Source of the DNA: Eucommia ulmoides
Lineage: Eukaryota > Streptophyta > Magnoliopsida > Garryales > Eucommiaceae
Direction of reading: 5' to 3'
Length of the DNA: 64,000 bases
Assembly: GCA_016647705.1 (NCBI GenBank)
Contig: CM028336.1
Coordinates: 3,038,001 to 3,102,000, forward strand
Shown here: one piece after another, positions 12,001-23,806 of the stretch
Layout of the letters: the number at the start of each line of letters is the position of its first letter
How positions within the stretch are numbered: position 1 is the first letter of the stretch
The notes under the pieces: model-generated
Seen by the model: only the letters and a program-made list of their open reading frames with translations
Databases searched by the model: none
What the model was told of the DNA's origin: nothing
Position numbers and translations under genes: made by a program

Positions 12001-12319
12001 CATAGGATTAACCAATACCAAGATAAACTTGGTATTCGTTTATCTCAATGACATGGAATTATGTTTTAATCATTAATCGGCCAAAAAACGAGATCAAATA
12101 CTAAACAAATATTTTAATTGAAATAATTTAATTAAATTAACTATTATACCATTTAAAAATTCAATTAAATTAATATTTTACCTTTTGATATCATTCTAAT
12201 ATCATATGTAATCCCTTTTGTCACCAAATATAGAAATAATAATGATCATTCCATTTCATTAGCATAATAATTTCAATTCTATCATGTTATTCCATTTCAG
12301 CGTATCAAACACATTGTAA

Positions 12320-12678
12320 AAGTGTTCCCCTATTTCAAGGGCACAAAGTGTACAAACCTCTAATTTTGAATTTTTTAAATAATTACTGTAACACGTGGAC
12401 TACATAAATAAAAATTTTAAGTTCGTAAATTGTTGAACAAAACCCCCTTAAATTAACCACGATTTTATCCGGATTTTCATAAAATAAAAATAAAAATTGT
12501 TCGTTCGTTAAAAAAATAAAATAAAATACAATATTCACATTGCACATATTAAAAGTGTTTTTTTTTTCCCAAACTCAAAACAACTTCATAAACCATATAT
12601 GCGTGAGCTTTAGTACCTAATTATTAAACAATTAGGCCTAAATTTTTAATTTTTTTCTTTTAATTTCTAAAAAAGAAA
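12320..12678. other. AT-rich region downstream of the response regulator
   Basis: No gene or repeat end is recognisable. It presumably holds the 3' UTR of the response regulator gene near its right edge. Confidence 0.4.
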
Positions 12679-13880
12679 TTAAAAACCTCCAGGGCTATTA
12701 TCGCCTCCGTACAGGCCATGTCCAATCACAGATTCCAAAAATTCCTCGTCGTCACGCTGCAAAAAAATTTATAAAATTAAATAAATAAATATATTCCAAA
12801 AAAATAATAATAATAATATATATAAATATATATATATACCTCTAAATGAGATTGATTAGTGCCCATAAGTGTGTTATTAAACTGATTCATGCCATAATCT
12901 TCTGAACCCATTGAGTAGCCAAGAATTTGCTGCAAATTCATAGAAAGAGTGAATTAAATAATAAAATAATTATCTGCTAATCTTTTTTTAGAAAAAAAAT
13001 AATAATAAAATGAATAATAATTACCTGGTTTTGATTTTGATTATTCCATGGAAAATACCCATTAATCTGATTTTCATTGCTGCATAAATTAATTAAATTT
13101 GAGCCCATCGGGGCTTCTTCTCCATGTTCCTGCACAATAACCGCGTTTAAAAAAATAATACATATATATATATATGTGTGTGTGTGTGTATATATATATA
13201 TACAGACACACCTGAATTGGCGATTGAATGTTGGCTTGATTCAAGAAAATATCAGAAAGGTCGCCTCCCCGTTGCTCATAGGGTGGTTCTTGCATAACCG
13301 AAAAATTCTCGAACCAAATATTACTGTTATTATTTAATAATCCGAAACTAAAGTCATCAAACCCTCCATTTTCGAAATCCGATATGGGTTGCTGTTTTTC
13401 TCCTCCATTGATAAATCCATTAGCTTCGCTAATTTGATAAGTATTCAGTCCAAAACTAAGTTTGTTGCTTAACAAAAGCGACGATCTTGGCTTGAAAAAA
13501 GAATGATCTTGAGCAAATTTGTTTAAGATCGAAGAATGGTTCTTGTAGACTGTGCTTGATCTTATGTTTCCTTCGATGGAACTCTTTTCTGAGGCTGATT
13601 GAAGCCTGTAGCTTGCGTCAGAAACTCGTTTCAGGAAAATTCGATATTTCTGCAATATAATTAGACATTTCTTAATACGTATTCTCATTGCAGTTTTGTC
13701 GGTAAATAGTCACTTGCAACACGTGTGACTATTTTCAAAATGAATATGTATGTATATATATATATATATATTATCCTTCTACAAGTATTTTTGCGGGATC
13801 GGTAAAAACGATTACATAAAAGTCCTTTGTAAATAGTCACTTGCAACACGTGTGACTATTTTCAAAATGAATATGTATAT

Positions 13881-13916
<36 letters not shown>

Positions 13917-16010
13917 TATCCTTCTACAAGTGTTTTGCGGGATCGGTAAAAACGATTACATAAAAGTCCTTGTTACAAACAAGCAAGCATAAAATATATA
14001 TTTGTTTCTGTGTAAATTATTGGAGGGGAGGTTGAAAAAGCATAAAATAGTAAGGTGTAAGACATATAACTATTTATTATCTAAAATTGTAACAAGGTTA
14101 AAGATTTGGATTAAAGTGGAATGATTAGAAAACGTTAGGGTGTCATATGTTCAAATTGTAGTTACGGGGACCAAAGTAAGATAAAACTTCCGGGTGTAAG
14201 GTGTCAAAAATCCTTTAATTTTAATTATTATTATTATTATTTTTGCTAATTATCGACAAATTTTATTTATAAATAGAACAAAATTTAAACCTGTAAATGG
14301 CTAGCGACGTTCTCTCTTGTTAATCCAGGCACTTTCATTAGCTCAAGAATCTTCTTCGGAACCGCTCCTGAATAAATTAGTATCCAAACATAATCATTAA
14401 AACACGCTTAATTTTATAAACTCGGATAAAAAAAAATTGTGATTAACAAGACAAATAAGCTTACTTTCGAGCCCTACGATTCGAATGGCTTCTAAGAACC
14501 GATTGTGGAGTGTGTTTGTCCAAACAACTTTCGCTTTCTTGGGGGTAAAATTGTCAACATTTTCGTCTAACTCCTCGTCTTCATTATAATTATTATTGAA
14601 TTTCTTGATCGATTTCCTCTTTGATTCCTTCTTGCTTCGCCTATATTTGTTTGTTGAAGACTCAGATTCGAAATCGTGATTGAAAACGCTTAAATTTTCT
14701 TGTAAATAATCGTTTTTTTCATGGAGAAAATAACGATTTTTTTTCTTTGAATTTGTAAATTGCCACAAATTTTTAAAATCATCAGGCAATATTGGTTTCA
14801 CTATGAAATATGCAGCCCCGCTTTCTAATCCTTTCAATATAATTCCCTCCTTGTCGTCTGCAGACATCACTGCACAAAAAAAAAAAAAAAACGGAAAAAA
14901 ATATAAAATTTAAATATATATAATTTTTTAGAGAGTGAGGAAAAAAAACTTACAGACTACTGGTAATTTGAATTCTTCGTCGATGACTTGCTTTAATTCG
15001 AAGCCATTCATATAAGGCATATGAACATCAAGCACAACAAGATCGAACAATCCTCTTCTTATACGAAGAGTGCATAGAGCATCGATGGGGTGTTTAACCG
15101 TCACAACTGAAAATTTTAAAATTTTAAAAAATAAATAAAAATAAAAATTAAATTTTGTTACTAGCCGAAAAATAAATAAGAAATAAAAGTCCAAAAAATG
15201 TGTTAATTAGATTAAATTAATGTATTTTTGACATGTTCAAATTCATTGAAGGCTCAACAAGAACACATAATTTTTTTCCCTTTTTTGTTTACAAATTAAT
15301 CATGTTTTTTTTTTTTAATTAGTTCATGAACATGGATGATAATTAAAGTTGGTTTTCCTCTAAATATTAGATGAATCAATTATTAAATACTTATTATTTA
15401 AGCTAGGGTTTCTTTGATTAAAATAGGCAAATTAATGAAAAAATATTAATTAACTAAATACTCATTTTAAAATAGTCTCGTAAATCGTTATTTGCGTTTT
15501 TTAAATTCGCAATTTGGGTCTTTCACACCGCCCACCAACCAAATATCAAGACGAGAGAGGACCACCAAAATGGTCGCTTAGGGTTCCTTTCAAATTGACC
15601 CCTAATTATTTTTTTTAAATATTTTTATAAAATCACATCAAATTAAAAAAGCAAAATAAATCTCGGTTATTTTTTTATATTTTAATTTTGATAAAAAAAA
15701 ATTATCATTATTTTTTAAAAATTATTTAAAATATCGAAGAACCCTCTTTTCGAAAATCGCTTAGGTCCTCTGATTTCTCAATGTCGATCGTATAGATACG
15801 AAAAAATTCAGCTGAAAAAGTATCAAGAAAACACTTACTTTTAACCTCATGTTTAGAAATAAGAGGATTGAAAAAAAAAAAAAAAAAAAGGTTACCTTCA
15901 TACTTCCATTTCTTGAGAATGGCAGCAACGATAGAAAGGCAAGTGGTATCATCATCCACCACCAAAATGCTTGTTGTTTCAAGAGATGATGTGTTGCTCA
16001 TTCTATCCAT
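12679..16010 (-). CDS. type-B two-component response regulator (ARR-B family)
   Basis: Nuclear transcription factor at the end of His-Asp phosphorelays, typically cytokinin signalling. Exons are 16010-15896, 15106-14954, 14869-14465, 14367-14291, 13649-13212, 13129-13025, 12929-12840 and 12756-12679; all introns are GT-AG and the product is 486 aa. The receiver domain (about 13-130) keeps the acidic pair in VVDDD (19-21), the phospho-accepting Asp65 in VVLDVHMP, Ser92 in LMSADD and Lys114 in FIVKPI. A basic stretch precedes the GARP/Myb-like DNA-binding domain (about 200-260), ending [20 protein letters not shown] and KYRIFL. The C-terminal half is Asn/Gln-rich and probably activating. The first GARP helix ([15 protein letters not shown]) departs from the usual LHQQFVAAVNQLG, suggesting a divergent member. 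No orthologue number is assigned. Confidence 0.92.
13702..13971. repeat. tandem duplication with AT/GT microsatellites in a response-regulator intron
   Basis: Unit one is 13702-13828 (127 bp) and unit two 13829-13971 (143 bp). Both read GTAAATAGTCACTTGCAACA, then ACGTGTGACTATTTTCAAAA, an AT-rich microsatellite, TTATCCTTCTACAAG and GCGGGATCGGTAAAAACG. The length difference is mostly microsatellite growth. A one-sided match to the MITE family of 16257 and 36085 follows at about 14040-14213. Confidence 0.88.
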
Positions 16011-16049
16011 TTTCAATTCTCACTACCTATGTAATAGCATCAAAAATAT

Positions 16050-16175
16050 TGCTTCAATCCCCTATATATGTGTGTGTGTGTGTGTATGTGTGTGTGTATA
16101 TATATATATGTATATACGCAATGAGGAGGAGATAGAGTCAAAAGTATGAGAGAGAGAGAGAGAGAGAGAGAGATG
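16050..16175. repeat. TG/TA and GA microsatellites in the response-regulator 5' region
   Basis: A TG repeat with TATA (16069-16117) and a GA repeat (16147-16172) lie 40-160 bp upstream of the start codon, so probably in the 5' UTR or core promoter. Confidence 0.8.
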
Positions 16176-16256
16176 TCAACCTTTTTTTTTCTTTCTTTTT
16201 TCACAAATTCAACTTTTTTGAGTTTTTTCTCCTATAAAAAGTGAAAAAATGGGTTA

Positions 16257-16700
16257 ATGACACTTTGTCCCCTGTAGTTTGACGGAATTGGACTTTACCC
16301 CATATAGTAGGGTTACACCGGGGTTAGTTCGGGAGATTCCCGATGTTTTAAGGCCTGACCCCCAGTAGTTCGAGTCATTTTGGGCCAATTAGGGTCGGTT
16401 TGGCGGGTCAATTGGGTTTTTACAATATCCTACCATGTAGTATTTTTTGTTAACACTTAACCCATGTCATTCAAACTAAAGTGAAATGGTTACATATAAA
16501 AAATAACCGTCATAACTCAAAATGTTAAAATTAATAAATCATTTAATACTAATTGACATTTATACCTCTAATCCGGGTCGGGTCAATCAATTATATTAAT
16601 TATTTAACCGATACACTTTATTTTGAACCACAAGAAGATTAAGAGTTTATACAGGGTATAAAGTGCATTTCAGTTAAATTACAGGGGATAAAGTGTCATC
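16257..16700. mobile_element. MITE-like element, terminal inverted repeats about 23 bp
   Basis: The left end TGACACTTTGTCCCCTGTAG and right end TTACAGGGGATAAAGTGTCA are near-perfect inverted repeats. A 15-C run follows the right end. The interior has no gene. Confidence 0.8.
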
Positions 16701-16724
16701 CCCCCCCCCCCCCCAAAAAAAAAA

Positions 16725-17567
16725 ACATATTTGACATTGATTTTTACATTTTTTCCACATAAAAGTTTAAAAAAAAAAAAAGTCAAATAGAAAAAAATCA
16801 ACGCAACGGCGTTCTAAATAATTTTTTCAAAACCCGAATTCGAAGTTCATAGATTTGAAATTTAGAGTGTTGAAAAAGGGGGAAAAAATAAATAAAAAAG
16901 AGGGTTGTAAATGTCAATGTTTTGAATTAAATTCATGAATTTGATTTTTTTTTTCTAGAAATAGGAACTAACATTTAAAGCAACACAACCTAGAAAATAA
17001 TGATTCATAGGTGTATCATTTGTCGAATAACATGTATTTGGATTACTTTAAATCCTATTAATTTAGATCTTTTTCCCTCCCCCACTTTTGATTTTTTTTT
17101 TTTAAAAAAAGCATATTTATAATTACTTTTTTTTTTTTTTTTGCATTTTTATGATATATTTTTATAATATTTTTTCAAACTTTTTTTTTTTTGTTTAGTA
17201 GATTACTAAATAAAATTATTACCGAAATTTAAAAATTATTAGAATATTTCTCTCGTCGTAACAATAACGACAAAAAGTATTTAATAATGTCGTTGATGCA
17301 TAAATAAGAAATAAGAATATATGTTGGAACTAACGACAAATCTATACTTTCAGAACGATACTTCATTTATATTTTATTATCTATGATTTTTAATTAAATA
17401 TTTATAAAAAAAATACTAACACGTCATCTTACTTCGCGTCCCACTCAACTTCGTCAATTAAAAAAGCGTATAATAGTTAGGAAAAATATAATTAAACAAA
17501 ATAATACGTTTAATCGTTTTTACTCAATTTTACTTGATATTATTCATATAAGAAAAAGAGTTTGTTG
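16725..17567. other. AT-rich intergenic DNA
   Basis: Homopolymer runs of T and A dominate. No gene or clear element end was seen. Confidence 0.4.
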
Positions 17568-17898
17568 TACTTTTGCATTCTTGAAGTTTGAAAAAATCCC
17601 ACTTTAGCCACTGTCCTTCCAATTTGAACACATTAAATTATGTAGTATTTACATCGTGTCAAGAGAGCGACTCCAATTCATTAGTCTCGTCATTATTTTT
17701 TATGGAAGTCAACCACGTGTTAAGCACAGAAATCACCCATGTGGGTGATTTCCGTAAAAAATAATGACGGTGTTAACGATTTGGATTTATTTGACACGAT
17801 TTGCATACTTCAAGTTTAATGTGTTCAATTTGAAAGGACAGAGTCTAAAGTGAAATTTCTCTAAAACTTCAGGGATGAAAGTGCAAAAATCTCTAAGA
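17568..17898. mobile_element. MITE-like element with long imperfect inverted ends
   Basis: The left arm has CTTTTGCATTCTTGAAGTTT, CCCACTTTAG and CCAATTTGAACACATTAAA. The right arm has TTTAATGTGTTCAATTTGAA, AAAGTGAAA and CTTCAGGGATGAAAGTGCAA. The same word order appears in the elements at 36085 and 48138. Confidence 0.75.
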
Positions 17899-17899
17899 C

Positions 17900-18365
17900 A
17901 ATAATAAATATGTTTTTTTTTTTTTTCTTTTTTTTTTTTTTTGTAATTATAAAGAAAAATGACCTTTTTTAGGGTTTGGTAATTAGCAATCAATGTGGAT
18001 TTATCTTAATTCCTCCCCCATTTCACATTTACTTTTTATTTATTTATTTTTCCATTTTTCACTTACAACAAGAAATGACTACATTCATTTATTAATTCTT
18101 TTTTTCCTTTTTGAAACATTTGATAAATAAACCTTGTTTCTAATGAATTTGGTGAAAATTAAATAATTATTTTACCCAAAAAAAGACATTTTGAAAATAT
18201 GTTATGACCTTTTGTCATGCTAATTTAGTAATTTTAATGTTTAAAGAAAATTTAAATGCTCAAGTTAATCTATTAATGTCCATTTAGTTCAATAGGCTCA
18301 TTCAATCGAGAATTTAAAGATAAAGTTTCAATACCAATCTTTCAAAAATATTATCCTTCCATATT
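17900..18365. other. AT-rich intergenic DNA
   Basis: T-runs and AT-rich sequence only. Nothing recognisable. Confidence 0.4.
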
Positions 18366-18370
18366 ACAAG

Positions 18371-18862
18371 TTGCGTTTGGTAACCATTTCTGTTCTCATC
18401 CCATGCAATGAGATAGAAATTGAATGGGATGGAATGAAAATTCTGTTTATTTCTTGAGAGTAGAATCGCGTTTGGTAACAATAAATTTTTTATTTTATTT
18501 TTGAACAAAATCACGTTTGATAACGATTTTATCCTAAAATAAAAAAAAAAAAAGGTGTTTTGAGAATTTTTTTTTTTTTTGTTTTGGCCGGATTGCGGCA
18601 GTGACCGAACAACGGCAGCCGGACGGGTGGCTGACGGTGGCTACAGACCGACGGATGAACAATAGCGGTGACCCTCTTTAATATTTGGGAATGGGATGGG
18701 AATAATGAGAAATAATTTTTTTTTGTTTTTTATTTTTTAAGAAAAAATGGATACAATTTTCAAATGAGAATAGAAACAAAAATTATCAACTATTATTCAC
18801 AAACAGAAATTTCAAAAATTTAAAAATGGGATGAAAATGATTACCAAATGGCTCATTCCAGG
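18371..18862. mobile_element. MITE-like element of the GTTTGGTAAC end type
   Basis: The left end TTGCGTTTGGTAACCATTTC and the right end GAAAATGATTACCAAATGGC are inverted. A short GC-rich core (18585-18670, CGGCAGCCGGACGG) resembles the element at 7419. A related internal word, CGTTTAGTAACGATTTTATCC, recurs at about 20350. Confidence 0.65.
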
Positions 18863-19039
18863 AGCTTCCAATTCCGACATGTTGCACAGGTGTCATGTCT
18901 CCCTTTAGCAAATTAGGGTTCTGGACATGCCTTCGGGCCCTGGGCCTAAAAGGAGACCCACTCGTGCATCCCTGTCGCTTGCACTTGATTGGGCCACGTG
19001 GCAGGGTAGTCCTGCTCTATTCATGGGCCCACGCATAAA

Positions 19040-19462
19040 TAGTTCTAAAATAAGGGTGATTGGAAGGATGGAAAAAATAAAAAAAATAAAAGGATAATAT
19101 TTTTATTTATTATAAAAAAAAAATTATTTTTTTTAATATTATTTAATTAGAGAAAAAAATAAAAGGAGGGAGAATATTTTACTTTAATGTAATTTATATT
19201 ACCCTCGTATATTAAAAATAAAAAATTTATATCAAAGGTATAATTGTAATTTTACTCATTCTCCCTTATTTTCTTTTATTTTTTTTCCAAATTCGTGTAG
19301 AAAAAAATTACTTCGAAAATTATGAATTTTTCTTCTCATTTTTTTTTTCCCTTCCATTTTCTATCTATACCAAACAAGTTTTTATGTTTTATTTTATTTT
19401 TTCTCTTATTTTTCTTTTTATTTTATTTTTTCATCTTTTTTCCATTCAACCAAACGCATCAT
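19040..19462. mobile_element. MITE-like element, GATTGGAAGGATGGAAAAA ends
   Basis: The left end GATTGGAAGGATGGAAAAAA and the right end TTTTTTCCATTCAACCAAACG are imperfect inverted repeats. The interior is AT-rich. A sister element lies at 21129-21553. 18863-19039 shows nothing. Confidence 0.6.
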
Positions 19463-19888
19463 TAGAGTTTTTTTGTTTGGATAAAAAAATGGGTTGATAA
19501 AAAAATGAAGAATGAAAATAAGATGAAAAAAAATGTTTGGTCCAAAGGGAAAAAATGGAGTGAAATATAAATAGAAAGAAAAAAGCACAATAAAATTACA
19601 ATTATATTATTGATGATTGAATATTTAATTTATTTTTGTAATATATAACAATAAAATAGTATATAAAGCAAGTGAATAATTTTTCTTATGAACGTGAAAA
19701 TTTATAGGGATAATTGGTCAATAGTTTCAAATAGACAGTCTAATCCATAATTTATCAATTTTTATTTTAACTTGACAATAAATCTCTTAATTATGTTTTG
19801 GCATTTATTTTAATCTCATGGTTAATACTCTCTTTATTCTCCAATCAAATGTTATTTTAATCTCATGGTTAATACTCTCTTTATTCTT

Positions 19889-20008
19889 CCATTTTCTACG
19901 GAAATTTTGAGTTTGATTTGTGACAGTTTGATCTCGAGCGGCTTTTCAGAAAATATGGGAAGGTTGATCGAGTGGACATGAAATCTGGGAAGGTCGATCG
20001 AGTGGACA
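19889..20008 (+). pseudogene. decayed copy of the first coding exon of the RS40-like gene
   Basis: From CCATTTTCTACGG to AAATCTGGG the plus strand matches the exon at 4752-4647 of the SR gene, with four differences over about 97 bases. All four are C-to-T or G-to-A changes (TTCGCG to TTTGTG, CTGCGG to CTACGG, GTCTG to GTTTG). One turns an Arg codon into TGA. The copy stops at the exon-intron border, after which GAAGGTYGATCGAGTGGACA is repeated once more (19988-20007). It is on the opposite strand from the parent gene. It cannot encode a functional protein. Confidence 0.88.
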
Positions 20009-20599
20009 GTCTGATCAATTATATTTTTTTCTGATCAAAATATCCCTCCTCATATGGATGTTGAATGTAACATTCAACACCTGTGGGTGGGTGTTGAATG
20101 TAATATCAATTGTTTGTTTGTTTGTTTTTGTTTTTTTTTTTTTGTTTTTTTTTATGATGCTATTTTTTTTCTAACCAAAATACCCCTCATGTGGATATTG
20201 AATGTAACATCAACTGTTTTTTTTTATTTTTTTTTTTTATTTTTTATGATATTCCTTTTTCTGACCAAAATACCCCTCGTGTTGATGTTGAATGTAATAT
20301 TCAACACCTGTAAATGTTGAATATAATATCAATTGTTCTCTTGTTTTACGTTACGTTTAGTAACGATTTTATCCTAAATCAAGATTTTTTTATTTTTTTT
20401 GGAACATATAAAAAGTGACAAAAAGTCATAAAATTTGGGGTGAAAACTGTAATTTATGGCGGCGACGACCTGCAACCGGTGATCGGCGGCGGCTGCTGAC
20501 AGCGGTGGTGCACCAGTTTGATGACCTTCCTTCTCGATGTGAAACTCACGGGAGGGTATTTCGATAAACTCAATCCTTACCATTTTTTAAAACAGAACT

Positions 20600-20722
20600 A
20601 ATTGATGCAAGAAAAGGTGTTGATGAGACTAATTGGTGCAAGAAAAAGGTGTTGATGGGACTAATTGATGCAAGAAAAAGTGTTGATGAGACTAATCGGT
20701 GCAAAAAAAAGTCGATGGGAAT
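20600..20722. repeat. tandem repeat, about 36-bp unit, 3-4 copies
   Basis: Variants of GATGCAAGAAAAAGGTGTTG followed by ATGRGACTAATTG repeat head to tail, the last copy shortened. Confidence 0.85.
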
Positions 20723-21128
20723 AGGTGATAAATAATTTCTTTTTTGGGGATTAATAGGTAATTTTCCTTTTTTTTAATGCACTTTTGGGTTACATTTTTA
20801 CGTATATCTTTAGTTATATTTTAGTATTTTTTTTAGTTATATTCGTGTAATTTTTTTGTGACTGACAAATCGAAAAATAAATTGAATAACTAAAAAATTG
20901 TAACTAACATGTATATTAAAAAAATTACTAAAATTTGATTAAATATAAGTAAAAAAAAATTTGACACTTGGTGACCGATTTTCGGCGAACAGTGGTGGGC
21001 GAAATCTTGCGATCAAAGTCCGGCGGCCAACGACGGTAAGATAGTGATTGGTGATACAACCCTAATTGAAATATTAGTATTTTCATAAAATCTAATAGAT
21101 GAGATTATAACTAAAATAATTATTCAAT

Positions 21129-21553
21129 TTGAGTATATTTGGTTGGAAGGATGAAGAAGGAAAAAGAAAAAGAAAATGAGAGGATAACATTTTTATCAAT
21201 TTTGAAAGGAAAATTATTTTCCCTAGTGTTATTTGTCTAGGAAAGAAAAATGAAAAGAGACAAAATAATTTATTTTTTATAATTTACTATTTTACTCTCA
21301 CATATTACAAAAATATATTAAAAATTATATTATCAAATATATAATTATAATTTTATTTATTTTTCATCACTTCTCTCCATTTTCCTCCCATATTTGTGAG
21401 GAAAAAAATTATCTAAAAAATTGTGTTTTTTCCATTCTATTTTTTTGTTCCTTCCATTTTTTCTCCAACCAAACAAGAATTTTTTTCATTTTCCATTTCA
21501 TTTTCCTTTTCAATTTTTTTTCATCAATTTTCCATCCAACCAAACACACCATT
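21129..21553. mobile_element. MITE-like element, TTGGTTGGAAGGATG ends
   Basis: The left end ATTTGGTTGGAAGGATGAAG and the right end TTTTCCATCCAACCAAACAC are inverted repeats. About 425 bp, AT-rich, no gene. Confidence 0.75.
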
Positions 21554-21967
21554 TAGGATTTTTATTAATTTAGTATCATTATTAATACCTCCCACCAAGA
21601 ATTTATAAAAAGAAGACAACATAAATACCATTTTTAGCTATAAACTATTTATTAAACTAAAAAAAAAAAAAACGGTACTATAAAAATCCCGCTATGCACA
21701 AGGTCCGAAAAAATGTTGGACCACTTAGTCTATTTATTAAACTAGTATCTATTAAAACGAGGGTTTTGCTACAATACAACGGCTGTACAGTACAGTCACC
21801 AAAAGTTACAAGATTTTAGTGAAGAAGTTACAAGTTTATCTGAAAAGTTACAAGTTCATCTAAAAACTTGTAACTTCTTCAGCCAAACCTTGTAACTCTG
21901 GCAACTGTACCGGTACAATCGTTGTATTGTAGCCAGCCCCTTAAAACAAAACCCTTATCCTTGAATT

Positions 21968-23806
21968 ATTTGACGGATATATGTCATTGACCTTCCCTAT
22001 TATTTTGTACTATACCAGATACCTCCCCTGTCTTTTTACTCAAACATCACTTACCTCCCTTTGGACAAAATTGCCCTAAGATTATTTTAAAAAAAAATCA
22101 TTAACACCCCTATATTTTTAAAATTATATTTTTTACCTTTAACTTTTTAAATAATTATATTTACCTCTTACCACCACTCAACTCCCATTGCCACCGTCAC
22201 CTCCTACCGCTGCCACCACCCACCACCCTTCGCCACCTTCCACCGCCGCCACCCAACACCACCTCCCACCGCCACCCAATACCACCGCCCAACTCCCACT
22301 GCCACCTCCCACCACCCAACTCCTCTGCCACCACCCATCGTCGCCACTACTACCCACCGCCGCCGCCACCAACCCCCACCACGACCGGAGAAAGAGAGAG
22401 AGAGAAAATGGTTAATGAAAAAGTTTTTTTTTTTTTTTTTTAATTTTTTTTAATGAAATGGTTAAAAAAATATATTTTTTAAAATAGGGGTGGGTAGTGG
22501 CAGTGGGAAGTGGTGTTGGGTGGGTGGTGGGGGTGGGAGGTGGTGGGCGGCGACAATGGGAGGTGATGGCGGCGGTAGTAGGTGGTGGTGGCTATGGGTT
22601 CGGTGGTAGGAAGTGGCGATAAATATATATAGCTTAAAGGATTATTTATGTATTTTAGTTTGTGTTTGGATGAAGGATTTGTAGGAGAGATTTCAATTGG
22701 TTAGGGGATTTTGAAATCCATTTTTAGCAAATCCCTTGTTTGGGTAATAGGAGAAAGGATTTGTGAAATTCTTTTTTGGGTGAATGAAGGGATTTAGAAA
22801 TGAATTTGGGAGAGGTGTAATTTGTGAAATCCTTCCATCGTTTGTTCAATTGCTTCTTCTCTTCTTCATGGTTTGTTCGATCCCTTCTTCATTGTCTGCT
22901 TTTTCATCGTCCTCCATGGCCATTGCCGTCGCCATCGCGTTCTTCTCCATCCTCCATAGCCTTCGTTTGCTTCTTCTCCGTTCTCCATCGCCATCGCCGC
23001 ATTCGACTTCGAAATCAAAATTGTTGGGTTTCGATTGATTTCGAAAATGAAATCGAAATCAGTCGAATCGATCGATTTTGTTTTCGAAATCGAAATCCAG
23101 CAACAGGTTTGATTTCAAAAACTAAATCGAAATAGGGTTCGAAATCATCGTCATCCTTCGTGACTGCTTCTTCGTGGATTTCTTCTTCGTCGTCATCGTC
23201 CATTTCCTTCGTCCGATTTAGGTGGAATTTGGTCGAACGTTGTTGTTTGTTTAGTGATGGCGTGAAATGGTTGTTTGATTGTGAGAAATCACAGGCTTGC
23301 AACGGCGAACGTTTGTTTGGCGAAAACCAGAAATCACAGGATTGTTTGGCAATACCAATTGCGAACATTTTTGGTGTTGTTCAGTTCATCTTCATCGTCT
23401 CTATCCTTTCGTTTCTGGTTTTCTTTCATTTTTTTTTTTCAGATCAGAAATAGAAAAAAAAAAATATTACAAATACTTCAATCCAAACAACTATCCAAAT
23501 AAAAGATTTATGAAATAAAGGGATTTCAAAATCCTGAATTATGAAATCCATTCATTTCACAAATCTCTTGGATTTGTCAAATACCTTATCCAAACGCAAC
23601 CTTAATTTTTTACTATTTAATTATTTTTTAAATAGTTAAGGATAAAATTGATATTATAATAAAAAAATTATTATTTATTAATTAATAAAAGAGGTAAGTG
23701 ATGTTTAAAAAAAAATTAAAAAAAATCTTTGACATTTATAAAATAACAAGTAAAATTAAATATTTGATATAGTACAAAATGATAAGAGATGACAATGACA
23801 TGTGCA
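21968..23806. mobile_element. outer inverted-repeat element with a second element nested in it
   Basis: The left arm includes ATATATGTCATTGACCTTCC, TTATTTTGTACTATACCAG and CAAACATCACTTACCTCC. The right arm has the inverse: AGAGGTAAGTGATGTTTAAA, GATATAGTACAAAATGATAA and GACAATGACATGTGCA. Between the arms are a CCACC-rich tract (22175-22385), its rough inverse of GTGGTGG words (22485-22600), and the nested element 22655-23606. Confidence 0.7.
22655..23606. mobile_element. nested element with TTTGGATGAAGGATTTG ends
   Basis: The left end TTTGTGTTTGGATGAAGGAT and the right end TACCTTATCCAAACGCAACC are inverted; inner words (GAAATCC, GGATTTG) also pair. The core has repeated TCGAAATCGAAAT words. 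The frames in it are chance products of this low-complexity sequence. Confidence 0.7.

Larger units (their letters stand above)
6081..12314. mobile_element. older MITE-like element split by the LTR retrotransposon
   Basis: The outer parts are 6081-6122 and 12006-12314. The left end reads GGTGGCGTTTGGTACGTGGG and the right end, reverse-complemented, CAATGTGTTTGATACGCTG, so the ends are imperfect inverted repeats. The two halves join across the retrotransposon target site. Words such as TGGTATTGGTTAATCCCA recur in a second copy at about 33870-34115, supporting a dispersed family. Target duplications of this outer element are not clear. Confidence 0.6.
19708..20771. mobile_element. candidate Pack-MULE carrying an SR-gene exon fragment
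   Basis: The left edge GGGATAATTGGTCAATAG and the right edge, reverse-complemented, GGAAAATTACCTATTAATCC both resemble the terminal repeat of the better-preserved MULE at 53315 (GGAAAAATTACTGGTCAATC). The left end is the weaker match, with a 2-base gap. The interior holds the exon fragment (19889-20008), a three-copy array of GTTGAATGTAACATTCAACA-type palindromes (20054-20320), a GC-rich patch and a 36-bp tandem array (20600-20720). No transposase frame is present. A 9-bp target duplication is not clear, so the boundaries are provisional. Confidence 0.45.

Noticed and set aside
22178-22415. Pro/Thr-rich and Gly/Trp-rich frames on opposite strands
   Set aside because: Products of the CCACC low-complexity tract.
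23015-23518. Several overlapping frames in the nested element
   Set aside because: The sequence is made of GAAATCGAAAT-like repeats and inverted-repeat arms; no domain, no splice signals.
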